Below, one piece after another: positions 9,129 to 17,445 of a DNA stretch of 61,740 nt; within the stretch, counting starts at the first letter, position 1; each line of letters begins with the position of its first letter. Source of the stretch: Bacteroidales bacterium. GTDB lineage: Bacteria > Bacteroidota > Bacteroidia > Bacteroidales > Paludibacteraceae. The stretch spans positions 1 through 61,740 of the forward strand of contig SUXC01000015.1 in NCBI GenBank assembly GCA_015061165.1, read 5' to 3'. The notes under the pieces are model-generated. The model was not told the origin of the DNA and ran no database searches. It saw only the letters and a list, made by a program, of their open reading frames with translations. The position numbers and the translations under genes were made by a program.

Positions 9129-11189
9129 ATGAAACACATTCTTTTTATTCTCTTGGCTACAATAGGGTTAGCATCCTGCTGTAACCAGTCGCGTTGTGCT
9201 CAGCAAGAAGCAAATGCGAACACCCAAAATCCTATCATGCCTATCACATTCGTAGGCGAAAACACTGAGGTTATCCTCACAGACTACCTGCCTGCACTTA
9301 GTGCAGAAGATGAAGTGGTATTCACTACCGAGCCATCGTATCAGGTGAGCAATGTGACCGCTGAAGGCTTTACCCTCAATGGCGATCATACCCTCTCCGT
9401 ACTCGGTGTGGATGTACCTGCCAAAGGATTGCACTACGATATTCCTATCGTACCACAATCGCAATACGAAGTAGGTCTGGTGACCAAATCCTTTAGCGAC
9501 TCTACTATCACGTTGGCAGTGCTCAATGAGTATGAGCACCTGCAATTCCGCGTGTTCTGGCAAGACACACGTGCGAAAGAATTAGTAGAGTATGGTCAAT
9601 ACGATACCGAAGCAATCATCGCTATCGAACCAGCATGGCGCGAAAGCAAAGGTCGCAGTTTTATCCGTGTATATGCGTATGCTGATGGCAAACACCTGAA
9701 CGACTTGCTCATTCCTATGCAAGACGGCAAAGTGGTAAATGACGTGGCTGAACTCACTCGCTTTGACGACCATGCACAAATCCTCTACTCACTGATGATT
9801 GACCGCTTCTACAACGGCAACAAGAAGAACGACTGGAAGATGAATAGCCCCGAAGTGTTGGACATTGTGGATTATCAAGGTGGCGACATCAAGGGTATCG
9901 AAAAAAAAATCAAGGAGGGCTTCTTCGAGGAATTGGGTATTACCACTATCTGGATTTCCCCTATCACCCAAAACCCATGGGATGCGTGGGGTATGTATCC
10001 ATTCCCTAATGGCAACAAGTATGATAGCACCAAGACCTATACCAAGTTCTCTGGTTATCACGGCTATTGGCCAATCTTTGCTACCGAAGTGGAGAAACGT
10101 TTTACTACCGAACAAGAGTTGCACGACATGTTGGCAACTGCACACGAGCATGGCATGAATGTGATTCTTGATTATGTAGCCAACCATATGCACATCAATT
10201 CCCCTACCCTGCAAGCACATCCTGATTGGCATACAGATAGTATCTTGCCTGACGGTCGTCGCAACTTCGAATTGTGGGATGAGGCACGCCTAACTACATG
10301 GTTTGATGTGCATATCCCTACCCTCGACCTTGAACGTCCAGAGGTATGCTCACCTATGACCGACTCAGCATTGGTATGGTTGGATAAGTTTGCCTTTGAT
10401 GGTTTCCGCCACGATGCTTGCAAGCATATCCCACTCAACTATTGGCGCGAGTTAGGCGCAAAGATGAAACAACGCTACCCTAACCGCCATATCTGGATGA
10501 TTGGTGAGACATACGGCGACCCTGCACTCATTGGTTCGTATGTTAAGACAGGTATGCTCAACGCACAGTTTGACTTCAATATCTACCACACCGCTATTGA
10601 TGTGCTTGGCAAACCTGAGCAATCGCTCACACGCATAAACAATACTATTTTAGAGTCACTCGCTGCATACGGTTCACATCACACCATGGGTAATATCTCT
10701 GGTAACCACGATAAATGCCGTTTCATTTCCTTGGCTGGTGGTGCTGTTCGTTGGGATGAGAATGACAAAGCAGCAGGTTGGACACGTGAGATTGGTGTGA
10801 CCGCCGACGGCGACAAAGCAAAAGAGGAAGAAGCATATAAACGAGCATTGCTATTAGAACTTATCAACTTTACTATCCCAGGTGTACCATGCGTATATCA
10901 AGGCGATGAATATGGCGAGGCAGGTGCCAATGACCCAGATAACCGCCACATGATGAAGTTTGATGGTCTAAATGCAGAGCAAACTGCTTTCCGTGCACAA
11001 GTACAACAATTGGCTCAACTCCGTCGCAACAATATGGCATTGCTCTATGGCGAATATATCCCTGTAGAGGTAACCGACACAAAACTGCATTTCCAACGCG
11101 CATACATGGGCGATGTAGTAGATGTAGTAATCGACCTCAATGGCGAGAGCAGTATCACCATCAATGGCGACAAAGTTTGGAACATTTAA
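9129..11189 (+). CDS. GH13 alpha-amylase-family lipoprotein
   Basis: 686 residues from MKHILFILLATIGLASCC; the ATG at 9081 would overlap the previous gene and precede the signal. The lipobox LASC marks a lipoprotein, probably outer-membrane. Residues ~30-200 form an N-terminal beta-rich domain. The GH13 barrel follows: VILDYVANHMH (region I), FDGFRHDACKH (nucleophile Asp near 427), MIGETYGD (acid Glu near 459), SGNHDKCRF (third Asp near 527). It hydrolyses alpha-glucans such as starch or glycogen. A second GH13 lipoprotein follows 61 bases later. No SusC/SusD pair is nearby, unlike the classic Sus locus. Confidence 0.93.
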   Translation: MKHILFILLATIGLASCCNQSRCAQQEANANTQNPIMPITFVGENTEVILTDYLPALSAEDEVVFTTEPSYQVSNVTAEGFTLNGDHTLSVLGVDVPAKGLHYDIPIVPQSQYEVGLVTKSFSDSTITLAVLNEYEHLQFRVFWQDTRAKELVEYGQYDTEAIIAIEPAWRESKGRSFIRVYAYADGKHLNDLLIPMQDGKVVNDVAELTRFDDHAQILYSLMIDRFYNGNKKNDWKMNSPEVLDIVDYQGGDIKGIEKKIKEGFFEELGITTIWISPITQNPWDAWGMYPFPNGNKYDSTKTYTKFSGYHGYWPIFATEVEKRFTTEQELHDMLATAHEHGMNVILDYVANHMHINSPTLQAHPDWHTDSILPDGRRNFELWDEARLTTWFDVHIPTLDLERPEVCSPMTDSALVWLDKFAFDGFRHDACKHIPLNYWRELGAKMKQRYPNRHIWMIGETYGDPALIGSYVKTGMLNAQFDFNIYHTAIDVLGKPEQSLTRINNTILESLAAYGSHHTMGNISGNHDKCRFISLAGGAVRWDENDKAAGWTREIGVTADGDKAKEEEAYKRALLLELINFTIPGVPCVYQGDEYGEAGANDPDNRHMMKFDGLNAEQTAFRAQVQQLAQLRRNNMALLYGEYIPVEVTDTKLHFQRAYMGDVVDVVIDLNGESSITINGDKVWNI

Positions 11190-11192
11190 CTT

Positions 11193-11220
11193 GGACTCCC
11201 GATACCGGACTCCCGAATTT
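11193..11220. repeat. Heptad tandem array, 4 units
   Basis: GGACTCC, CGATACC, GGACTCC, CGAATTT fill most of the 61-base gap between the two GH13 genes. The word family resembles that inside the dehydrogenase gene at 20889-20909. Confidence 0.7.
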
Positions 11221-11250
11221 AACAATTAAAACAACCAATAATAAACAACA

Positions 11251-12609
11251 ATGAAGAAACTATTTTTTGCAGCGTTAGGATTGCTCTGCTTGGCATCCTG
11301 CGCTAAGCAGCAACCATGCTGCCAATTGGAGCATCCTTGCTATGCATACGATGCTACTATCTATGAGCTTAACACCCGTCAACTCACTGAGGAAGGTACT
11401 TTCAAGGCTGCTGAGGCTGTACTGCCAGAGTTAAAAGAAATGGGTGTGGACATTATTTGGATTATGCCTATCCAACAAATTGGTGTGTTAGAGCGCAAAG
11501 GCACATTGGGTAGCTACTATGCTATCACCGACTACTGCAAATTCAACCCTGAGTTTGGTACACGTGCTGACTTCGAGCACTTCTTGGCTAAGGCACACGA
11601 GTTAGGTTTGAAGGTTATCCTTGACTGGGTGGCTAACCACACCGCTCCAGATAGCGAGTGGACCAAGAACGATGGCTGGCACTACCGCGATAGTTTGGGC
11701 AACTTGATGGTACAATACGACTGGACCGACATCTCTAAACTCAACTACGACAACCAAGATATGCGTGCTGCTATGAAGCAAGCTATGCACTGGTGGATGG
11801 ACACCATCGGTATTGATGGTTTCCGTTGCGACGTAGCAGGCGAGGTTCCTACCGACTTCTGGAACGAAGCAATGGCTGAGCTTCGCGCTAAACACCCAGA
11901 TATGTTCACATTGGCAGAGGATGAGGCAGAGGCACAAGACTTGACCGAAAGTGCATTTGACATGTACTACGGTTGGACACTCCACCACCTCATGAACGGT
12001 GTAGCACAAGGCAAGAACACCGTAAACGATTTGTGGGACTACTTCGCTAAAACCGATACTACCATCCGTCATGAGGCTATCCGCATGAACTTCACCTCTA
12101 ACCACGATGAGAACTCATGGAGTGGTACAGAGTTTGAGCGTATGGGCGATGCTGCAGACCTCTTTGCTGCTTTCACCTACGTTGTACCAGGTATGCCATT
12201 GATTTATACTGGTCAGCCAAGTGGCAACCACCATCGTTTGGCATTCTTTGAGAAAGACGTGATAGACCGCGTAGAGAATGCACCACAAAAAGCAATGTAC
12301 ACCCGCCTCAATGCGTTGCGTGCTGATAACTTCGCATTGTGGAGCAACGAGATTGGCGCACCTATGGTACGCATCGCTGCTGACAATGATAAGGTATTTG
12401 CATGCGTTCGTCATGCTGTTTGTCCAAAAGATGACAAAGAGAATACCGTTATAGCAGTAATGAACATGTCTGCAGAGGAGCAAGTAGTGAACCTCACTAT
12501 TGACCAATACGCTGGTGAGTACAACTGCATCTGCGGTAAGACAATGGCTCTTGAGGCAACTCAAACCCTCACGCTCAAACCTTGGCAACACATCATCTTG
12601 ACCAAATAA
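11251..12609 (+). CDS. GH13 alpha-amylase-family lipoprotein (second copy)
   Basis: 452 residues, MKKLFFAALGLLCLASCAKQ with lipobox LASC. The catalytic barrel starts almost at once: AYDATIYELNTRQLT, VILDWVANHTA, GIDGFRCDVAGE (nucleophile Asp near 194), LAEDEAEA (acid Glu near 222), FTSNHDENSW (Asp near 284). The C-terminal ~90 residues form the usual beta domain. It is shorter than its neighbour because it lacks the N-terminal beta-rich domain. The pair could divide long and short alpha-glucan substrates, but that is inference. Transcription ends at the hairpin 12636-12670. Confidence 0.93.
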   Translation: MKKLFFAALGLLCLASCAKQQPCCQLEHPCYAYDATIYELNTRQLTEEGTFKAAEAVLPELKEMGVDIIWIMPIQQIGVLERKGTLGSYYAITDYCKFNPEFGTRADFEHFLAKAHELGLKVILDWVANHTAPDSEWTKNDGWHYRDSLGNLMVQYDWTDISKLNYDNQDMRAAMKQAMHWWMDTIGIDGFRCDVAGEVPTDFWNEAMAELRAKHPDMFTLAEDEAEAQDLTESAFDMYYGWTLHHLMNGVAQGKNTVNDLWDYFAKTDTTIRHEAIRMNFTSNHDENSWSGTEFERMGDAADLFAAFTYVVPGMPLIYTGQPSGNHHRLAFFEKDVIDRVENAPQKAMYTRLNALRADNFALWSNEIGAPMVRIAADNDKVFACVRHAVCPKDDKENTVIAVMNMSAEEQVVNLTIDQYAGEYNCICGKTMALEATQTLTLKPWQHIILTK

Positions 12610-12635
12610 TTAGCCATTGTGAAGGCATAGCATAA

Positions 12636-12670
12636 AAAGAGGGTGTGTCAGTAATTGACACACCCTCTTT
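12636..12670. terminator. Bidirectional terminator between GH13 and rng
   Basis: Stem AAAGAGGGTGTGTCA / TGACACACCCTCTTT, 15 perfect base pairs around loop GTAAT. T-rich sequence lies on both sides (TTTGTTTT on plus, TTTTTATG on minus). It ends the GH13 unit and the convergent rng unit. Confidence 0.92.
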
Positions 12671-12673
12671 GTT

Positions 12674-14248
12674 TTACTGCTTTTCGCACGCCTTATCTTC
12701 GGACTTAGGAAGGAATTTCTCCTCGCCATTAGGTGTAAAGAACTTGGTTTCAAGCATGCCAAGACTCTGATTCTCTATTACGCGTACTCCATATCGGAGT
12801 GCCCATTGCCATTTTCGACTGAAACATCCCTTGCTGACATACGCAAACAAATAGGGATGCAAGTGCAAGCGTAATCCTCTGCCATATTGTGCCACCATCG
12901 CTTCGATGCGTTCGACCACCTCATCGGTAAAGAACAATGATGTTTGTATCTTGCCTTTTCCCATACAAGTAGGACAAACCTCCGTCACATTCATCTCCAC
13001 CGCAGGGCGCACACGTTGGCGAGTGATCTGCATCAGTCCAAACTTGCTGAGTGGCAGCACATTATGTTTTGCTCTATCGCGACTCATCAGTTGTTGTACA
13101 TGTTCATACAAGGTCTGCTGATTCGCCTTATCGTCCATATCAATGAAATCAACTACAATGATTCCACCAATATCTCTCAATCGGAGTTGATGCACAATCT
13201 CATCTGCAGCCAGCATATTGAAGTGAAAGGCATTTTGCTCCTGATCTTCATAGAGTTTCTTGCTTCCACTATTCACATCAATGGAGAATAGTGCTTCGGT
13301 ACGATCCATTACCAGATAGCCACCTTTCTTGAAACCTACAGTACGACCCAAACCAGTTTTCATCTGGCGCGTAATGTCAAACTTATCAAAGATAGGCTGC
13401 TCGCCCGTATATAGTTTGACCAACTTGGAAGCATCAGGTGCTATCAAATCCAAGTACTGCTTGATTTCTTCATATACCGTCTCATCATTCACATGGATAT
13501 TTTCAAAATCAGGAGAGAAAATATCTCGAATAATACCAATAGTCCGCCCTAATTCTTGACTAATTAGACTGACTGGCTGTGCTCGTTGCAGCGTGCGGAC
13601 ACAATCATCCCAACGCTTTACCAACACACGCAGTTCGTTGTCCAATTCAGCCACACGTTTGTCTTCAGCCACTGTGCGAACAATCACACCAAAACCATGT
13701 GGCTTAATCGACTGTACCAACTGCTTCAATCTTCCTCGCTCCGACTCACGACTAATCTTGCTGCTCACCATTACCTTTTCTATAAAAGGAATAAGTACGA
13801 AATTACGACCCGTAATCGAAATCTCCGCAGTCAATCGTGGTCCCTTGGAATTGATTGGCTCTTTAGTCACTTGCACCAACAGGGTATCGCCCACCTTTAG
13901 GTAATCCGCGATTTGTCCTTCCTTTGTGCAATCAGGTTGGCGTTCTGTCTTGTGAATTTCTGGTATACGACGACGGTCAGAAACCAATTTGGTAACGTAC
14001 TTCTGTGCCGTAAGAAACCCCGAACCTAAATCAAGGTAGTGCAGAAAAGCTTCTTTCTCATGACCTACATCCACAAAAACGGCATTCAACGCAGGCATCA
14101 CTTTTTTCACTCGACCATAGTATATATTGCCAACAGCAAAGGTATCTTTTCCACGCTGTTCGCGATTGACCTCCATAAGTCGATCGTCTTCAGTGAGTGC
14201 GATGGCCACTTCTTGCGGAGTTACATCCACAATAAGTTCGCTTTTCAT
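12674..14248 (-). CDS. rng: Ribonuclease G/E family protein
   Basis: 524 residues beginning MKSELIVDVTPQEVAIALTE. An S1 RNA-binding domain sits at ~residues 38-130 (GNIYYGRVKKVMPALNAVFV then DVG). The catalytic DNase-I-like core includes FSIDVNSG (Asp near 300) and IGGIIVVDFIDM (Asp near 345), the two Mg2+-binding aspartates. TEVCPTCMGKGK is the zinc-link CPxC motif. The length matches RNase G rather than RNase E, with no degradosome scaffold tail. It processes rRNA precursors and cleaves mRNA from 5'-monophosphate ends. A very stable hairpin with a U tract ends 12 bases before its start codon, suggesting attenuation or feedback control. Confidence 0.95.
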   Translation of the reverse strand: MKSELIVDVTPQEVAIALTEDDRLMEVNREQRGKDTFAVGNIYYGRVKKVMPALNAVFVDVGHEKEAFLHYLDLGSGFLTAQKYVTKLVSDRRRIPEIHKTERQPDCTKEGQIADYLKVGDTLLVQVTKEPINSKGPRLTAEISITGRNFVLIPFIEKVMVSSKISRESERGRLKQLVQSIKPHGFGVIVRTVAEDKRVAELDNELRVLVKRWDDCVRTLQRAQPVSLISQELGRTIGIIRDIFSPDFENIHVNDETVYEEIKQYLDLIAPDASKLVKLYTGEQPIFDKFDITRQMKTGLGRTVGFKKGGYLVMDRTEALFSIDVNSGSKKLYEDQEQNAFHFNMLAADEIVHQLRLRDIGGIIVVDFIDMDDKANQQTLYEHVQQLMSRDRAKHNVLPLSKFGLMQITRQRVRPAVEMNVTEVCPTCMGKGKIQTSLFFTDEVVERIEAMVAQYGRGLRLHLHPYLFAYVSKGCFSRKWQWALRYGVRVIENQSLGMLETKFFTPNGEEKFLPKSEDKACEKQ

Positions 14249-14259
14249 ATTTCAATAAA

Positions 14260-14318
14260 TCAAAAAAAATGCCTTGTGGCTATCTTATTTGCGCCCAAAC
14301 AAGATATTACCACAAAGC
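14260..14318 (-). terminator. Hairpin plus U8 abutting the rng start (attenuator candidate)
   Basis: On the minus strand a 48-base hairpin (14271-14318) has a basal stem GCTTTGTGG / CCACAAGGC. An inner stem TATCTT-GTTTG / CAAAT-AAGATA is capped by GGCG. It is followed by eight T residues. It has the form of an intrinsic terminator, yet the rng ATG is only 12 bases past the T run, so no promoter fits between. It could end the HU and small-protein transcript with partial readthrough, or be an RNase G feedback site. Confidence 0.8.
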
Positions 14319-14343
14319 CGTTACTAATAGTTCCGCCTAAACA

Positions 14344-14433
14344 TTATTTATGTTTATGACGATTCTTGCGCAAACGTTTTTTACGTTTGTGGGTAGACAT
14401 TTTATGTCTTTTGTGCTTTTTACCGTTTGGCAT
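14344..14433 (-). CDS. 29-residue basic ribosomal-type protein (AURKAIP1/COX24-like)
   Basis: Not in standard length cut-offs: MPNGKKHKRHKMSTHKRKKR then LRKNRHKHK, 29 residues with more than half Lys, Arg or His. Bacteroidota genomes carry an almost invariant small protein of this form, annotated AURKAIP1/COX24 domain protein. The domain also occurs in mitochondrial mS38 and is related to small-subunit protein bS22, so a place on the 30S subunit near the decoding region is likely. It lies 26 bases downstream of the HU gene and upstream of the rng hairpin, probably cotranscribed with HU. Confidence 0.9.
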   Translation of the reverse strand: MPNGKKHKRHKMSTHKRKKRLRKNRHKHK

Positions 14434-14459
14434 AATATAAAAAATTTAATTGTTAATGA

Positions 14460-14732
14460 TTATTTCAAGAGTTCAGCGAAAGCATCAGATGCTTTGAATG
14501 CTGGGATTTTGTGCTCAGGAACAATGATAGACTCTTTTTTAGTAATGTTACGAGCCACTTTTTGCTTGCGCACCTTTGTGCCAAAACTACCAAAACCGCG
14601 GAGATACACAGTCTCACCAGCAGCAACGGTATTCTTAATGTTGTCCATAGCCGACTCCACAACATTCATAATTGTTGTTTTGTCATAGCCAGTTTTAATC
14701 GCAATCGCGTTAACGAGTTCTGCTTTTGTCAT
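14460..14732 (-). CDS. HU-family DNA-binding protein
   Basis: 90 residues from MTKAELVNAIAIKTGYDKTT; the frame extends far upstream but this is the family start. It is the HU/IHF fold: helical N-terminal half, then GETVYLRGFGSFGTK, the hallmark beta-arm entrance, and RNITKKESIIVPEHKIPAFK, which carries the DNA-contacting arm. It bends and compacts DNA in the nucleoid. It leads a short transcript with the 29-residue ribosomal-type protein. Confidence 0.95.
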   Translation of the reverse strand: MTKAELVNAIAIKTGYDKTTIMNVVESAMDNIKNTVAAGETVYLRGFGSFGTKVRKQKVARNITKKESIIVPEHKIPAFKASDAFAELLK

Positions 14733-14812
14733 AATAATGTTTTTTATATAAGTTATACAATGTTCGACAAGAGAAAAGGTTGTGCAAAAAACGCACAAAC
14801 CGAAATCGTCTG

Positions 14813-14842
14813 CAAAGGTACGATAAATTTTTGATTTACAAA
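14813..14842 (-). promoter_or_regulatory. Promoter for HU gene
   Basis: TACCTTTG on the minus strand at 14813-14820 with TTTG at 14839-14842. The spacing is 18 rather than 20 bases. It faces the divergent TonB-receptor promoter at 14870-14901. Confidence 0.6.
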
Positions 14843-14869
14843 AGAAAAAACGAAAAAAAATGATTTTTT

Positions 14870-14901
14870 TTTGCATATTTGCGATTTTTGTAGTACCTTT
14901 G
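14870..14901 (+). promoter_or_regulatory. Promoter for TonB-dependent receptor unit
   Basis: TTTG at 14870-14873, 20-base spacer, TACCTTTG at 14894-14901, only 20 bases before the receptor ATG. Confidence 0.8.
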
Positions 14902-14921
14902 CATGTTGAATATGGAAAAAA

Positions 14922-17408
14922 ATGGCACATAAGAACAGATATACAACGTTATTATTGCTCTTGGCTCTCATTATCAGTAGTTTTGCGTATGCGCGCGATG
15001 TGCGCGTGTTTGGTTATGTGCTGGATACAGATAATCGCGGTGTGGAACTTGCCAATGTGTATGTAGAGGAAAACACCACCGTCGGTACTACCACCAATCA
15101 AAATGGCTATTACGAATTGTTTGTGCCTCTCATAGATACAGTAACACTGGTATATTCGATGATTGGATACGAAACAATACGCCAACAACTATACACCACA
15201 CGCGAAGTGATAGGCATCAATGTGGTGTTACCCACCAACGAAGAACTGCTCAGCGAGGTTACCGTTCGTGCTATCCAACGTCAGACAAACACCATGGATC
15301 GCGTGGACATCAGCACCGCGCGGCTCATGCCTGATGCCACAGGTGGTGGCATAGAAAGTCTGCTCATCACCTTTGCAGGCGTGAGTCAGAACAATGAGAT
15401 GAGTAGTCAGTACAATGTTCGAGGTGGTAGTTTCGATGAGAACTCGGTCTATGTCAATGGACTGGAAGTACATCGTCCGTTATTGATACGCAGTGGGCAA
15501 CAGGAGGGACTCAGTTTCGTTAATCCCGACATGGTGGAGAGCGTGGATTTCTCTGCTGGCGGTTTTGATGCTAAGTATGGCGATAAGATGTCTTCTGTAT
15601 TGGATATTCAGTACAAACGCCCTACGCGATTTGAATCGCGCTTGAACCTTAGTTTGTTAGGCGCGAGCGCATACGTGGGATGGGGCGATAGTACCCAAAG
15701 TCAGATGCACAGCATACGCTACAAGACCTCGCGATACCTGCTTGGTACATTAAACACAAAAGGCAACTATAATCCCAATTTCGTGGATTATCAAACACAA
15801 ATGACGTGGAAGTTGGGCGATAGGCGATTGGCTATTGGCGATAGGGGATGGGAGATAACATTGTTGGGTAACTTCTCGCGGAATACGTATGAGTTTACCC
15901 CCGAATCCGAAGAGACTCCCTTTGGTCCTATGCAAAATCCATTGGAAATTCAAAAAGAGCATACGGGAACCGAGAAAGACATATTCCATACTGCTTTTGC
16001 TGCACTAAGCATAGCACATCAACTGAATCGCCATATCCGATTAGGATGGAATGTGAGCGGATTCTATACCCATGAGCGCGAAACATTTGATATACATACC
16101 GAATATATACTCAAACAAAAAACCGACAATGAATCGGACAACAACTTCGGAGAAACAATCAATGGCGAAGTAGGCAATGCCGCTGTATTAGGTACAGGTA
16201 ACTTGCACGAACATGCCCGCAATACGTTGCAAGCAGGTATGGCTACCTTGGCTCATACAGGCCAATGGAAAAGTGGCGAAAATACGCTACAATGGGGTAT
16301 TAGTGGACAAGTAGAATTGATAAAAGACCACATTAGCGAATGGGAATGGCGCGATTCGATGGGCTATAGCATGCCTAACGTATCGCAGGAGATGGCATTG
16401 TATTATGCTCTCAAAGGCACTACTCCACTCCACAGCGGACGTATTCAAGCATACGCACAAGATAGTTATCGTTGGCAGACCAACAATGGCGATGTGTTGC
16501 TGACTGGTGGCATGCGCCTGAATTGGTGGAGTTATACCAACGAGATTTTGCCTTCGCCTCGTATAAGCGTAACATGGATGCCCGGTTGGAAACGCGATTT
16601 CACCTTCCGCATGGCCACGGGTATATATTACCAAGCACCGTTCTACAAGGAATTGCGACAAGTGGTAGCCGATGAAGGCAAAGTAAACCGCGTTGTACTC
16701 AACAATAATTTGCAGGCACAACGCTCTTGGCAATTGGTTTTAGGTACCGACTACTACTTTCGCGCATGGGGCAGACCTTTCAAATTTACCGCAGAAGCAT
16801 ACGGAAAATACATAGACCGATTAGAGAGTTATACCGCAGAGAATGTGCGTATTCGCTATTCGGGTAATATTGATAGCAAAGGCTACACCATCGGACTGGA
16901 TTTGAAACTCATGGGCGAACTGGTACCAGGAGCAGACTCGTGGATTAGTTTCTCGACTATGCGTAGCAGGATGCGATTTATAGATGACAAATATAACTTA
17001 GGCTGGATTCCAATGCCACGAGAGCAACGCTATAATTTGACCATGTATTTTCAGGACTACGTTCCACGTTTTCCACAATATAAACTGCATCTAAAATTCA
17101 TTTGGAGCGAAGGTATGCCTTTTGGCTATCCACACAATGAAAAGATGCGCTATCTGGGGCACATGAACGACTATCGCCGTATTGATATAGGTGCAACGCG
17201 CACATTCGCAGCCAATACGGATAAATGGATGAAAAAGTCGAAGTACGTAGAGAGTTGGAGTGTGCAACTGGATGTGTTCAACCTGATTGGTTGGAAAAAT
17301 GAGAATAGTTACTATTGGGTAACAGCCGCAGATGGATTGGAATGGGCAAGTCCGAATTATTTGACAGGTAGAATGATTAACCTGAAATTTGATGTAGTCA
17401 TTAAATAG
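14922..17408 (+). CDS. TonB-dependent receptor with CarboxypepD_reg-like domain
   Basis: 828 residues. A signal peptide (LLLLLALIISSFAYA) is followed by a carboxypeptidase-regulatory-like domain, residues ~25-110 (RVFGYVLDTDNRGVELANVY). Next comes the plug domain, ~115-230 (QYNVRGGSFDENSVYVNGLE; ESVDFSAGGFDAKYGDKMSS). The outer-membrane barrel ends in aromatic-rich strands (MINLKFDVVIK). It takes up an unidentified ligand across the outer membrane with TonB energy. No SusD partner is adjacent, so it is not a SusC. Residues ~299-310 (LGDRRLAIGDRG) are encoded by a heptad array. It is followed after 37 bases by mutS. Confidence 0.9.
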   Translation: MAHKNRYTTLLLLLALIISSFAYARDVRVFGYVLDTDNRGVELANVYVEENTTVGTTTNQNGYYELFVPLIDTVTLVYSMIGYETIRQQLYTTREVIGINVVLPTNEELLSEVTVRAIQRQTNTMDRVDISTARLMPDATGGGIESLLITFAGVSQNNEMSSQYNVRGGSFDENSVYVNGLEVHRPLLIRSGQQEGLSFVNPDMVESVDFSAGGFDAKYGDKMSSVLDIQYKRPTRFESRLNLSLLGASAYVGWGDSTQSQMHSIRYKTSRYLLGTLNTKGNYNPNFVDYQTQMTWKLGDRRLAIGDRGWEITLLGNFSRNTYEFTPESEETPFGPMQNPLEIQKEHTGTEKDIFHTAFAALSIAHQLNRHIRLGWNVSGFYTHERETFDIHTEYILKQKTDNESDNNFGETINGEVGNAAVLGTGNLHEHARNTLQAGMATLAHTGQWKSGENTLQWGISGQVELIKDHISEWEWRDSMGYSMPNVSQEMALYYALKGTTPLHSGRIQAYAQDSYRWQTNNGDVLLTGGMRLNWWSYTNEILPSPRISVTWMPGWKRDFTFRMATGIYYQAPFYKELRQVVADEGKVNRVVLNNNLQAQRSWQLVLGTDYYFRAWGRPFKFTAEAYGKYIDRLESYTAENVRIRYSGNIDSKGYTIGLDLKLMGELVPGADSWISFSTMRSRMRFIDDKYNLGWIPMPREQRYNLTMYFQDYVPRFPQYKLHLKFIWSEGMPFGYPHNEKMRYLGHMNDYRRIDIGATRTFAANTDKWMKKSKYVESWSVQLDVFNLIGWKNENSYYWVTAADGLEWASPNYLTGRMINLKFDVVIK
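15817..15851 (+). repeat. Heptad tandem array inside the TonB receptor gene
   Basis: GCGATAG, GCGATTG, GCTATTG, GCGATAG, GGGATGG in register. It encodes GDRRLAIGDRG between barrel strands and leaves the frame open, so it is a tolerated insertion in an extracellular or periplasmic loop. Confidence 0.8.
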
Positions 17409-17436
17409 TTGAAGGTTGAAAGTTTAAAGTGTAAAG
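17408..17436. repeat. Heptad tandem array, 4 units
   Basis: GTTGAAG, GTTGAAA, GTTTAAA, GTGTAAA between the receptor stop and mutS. Its end (GTGTAAAGGCACGA) recurs in the array at 29812-29840. Confidence 0.8.
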
Positions 17437-17445
17437 GCACGAAAT

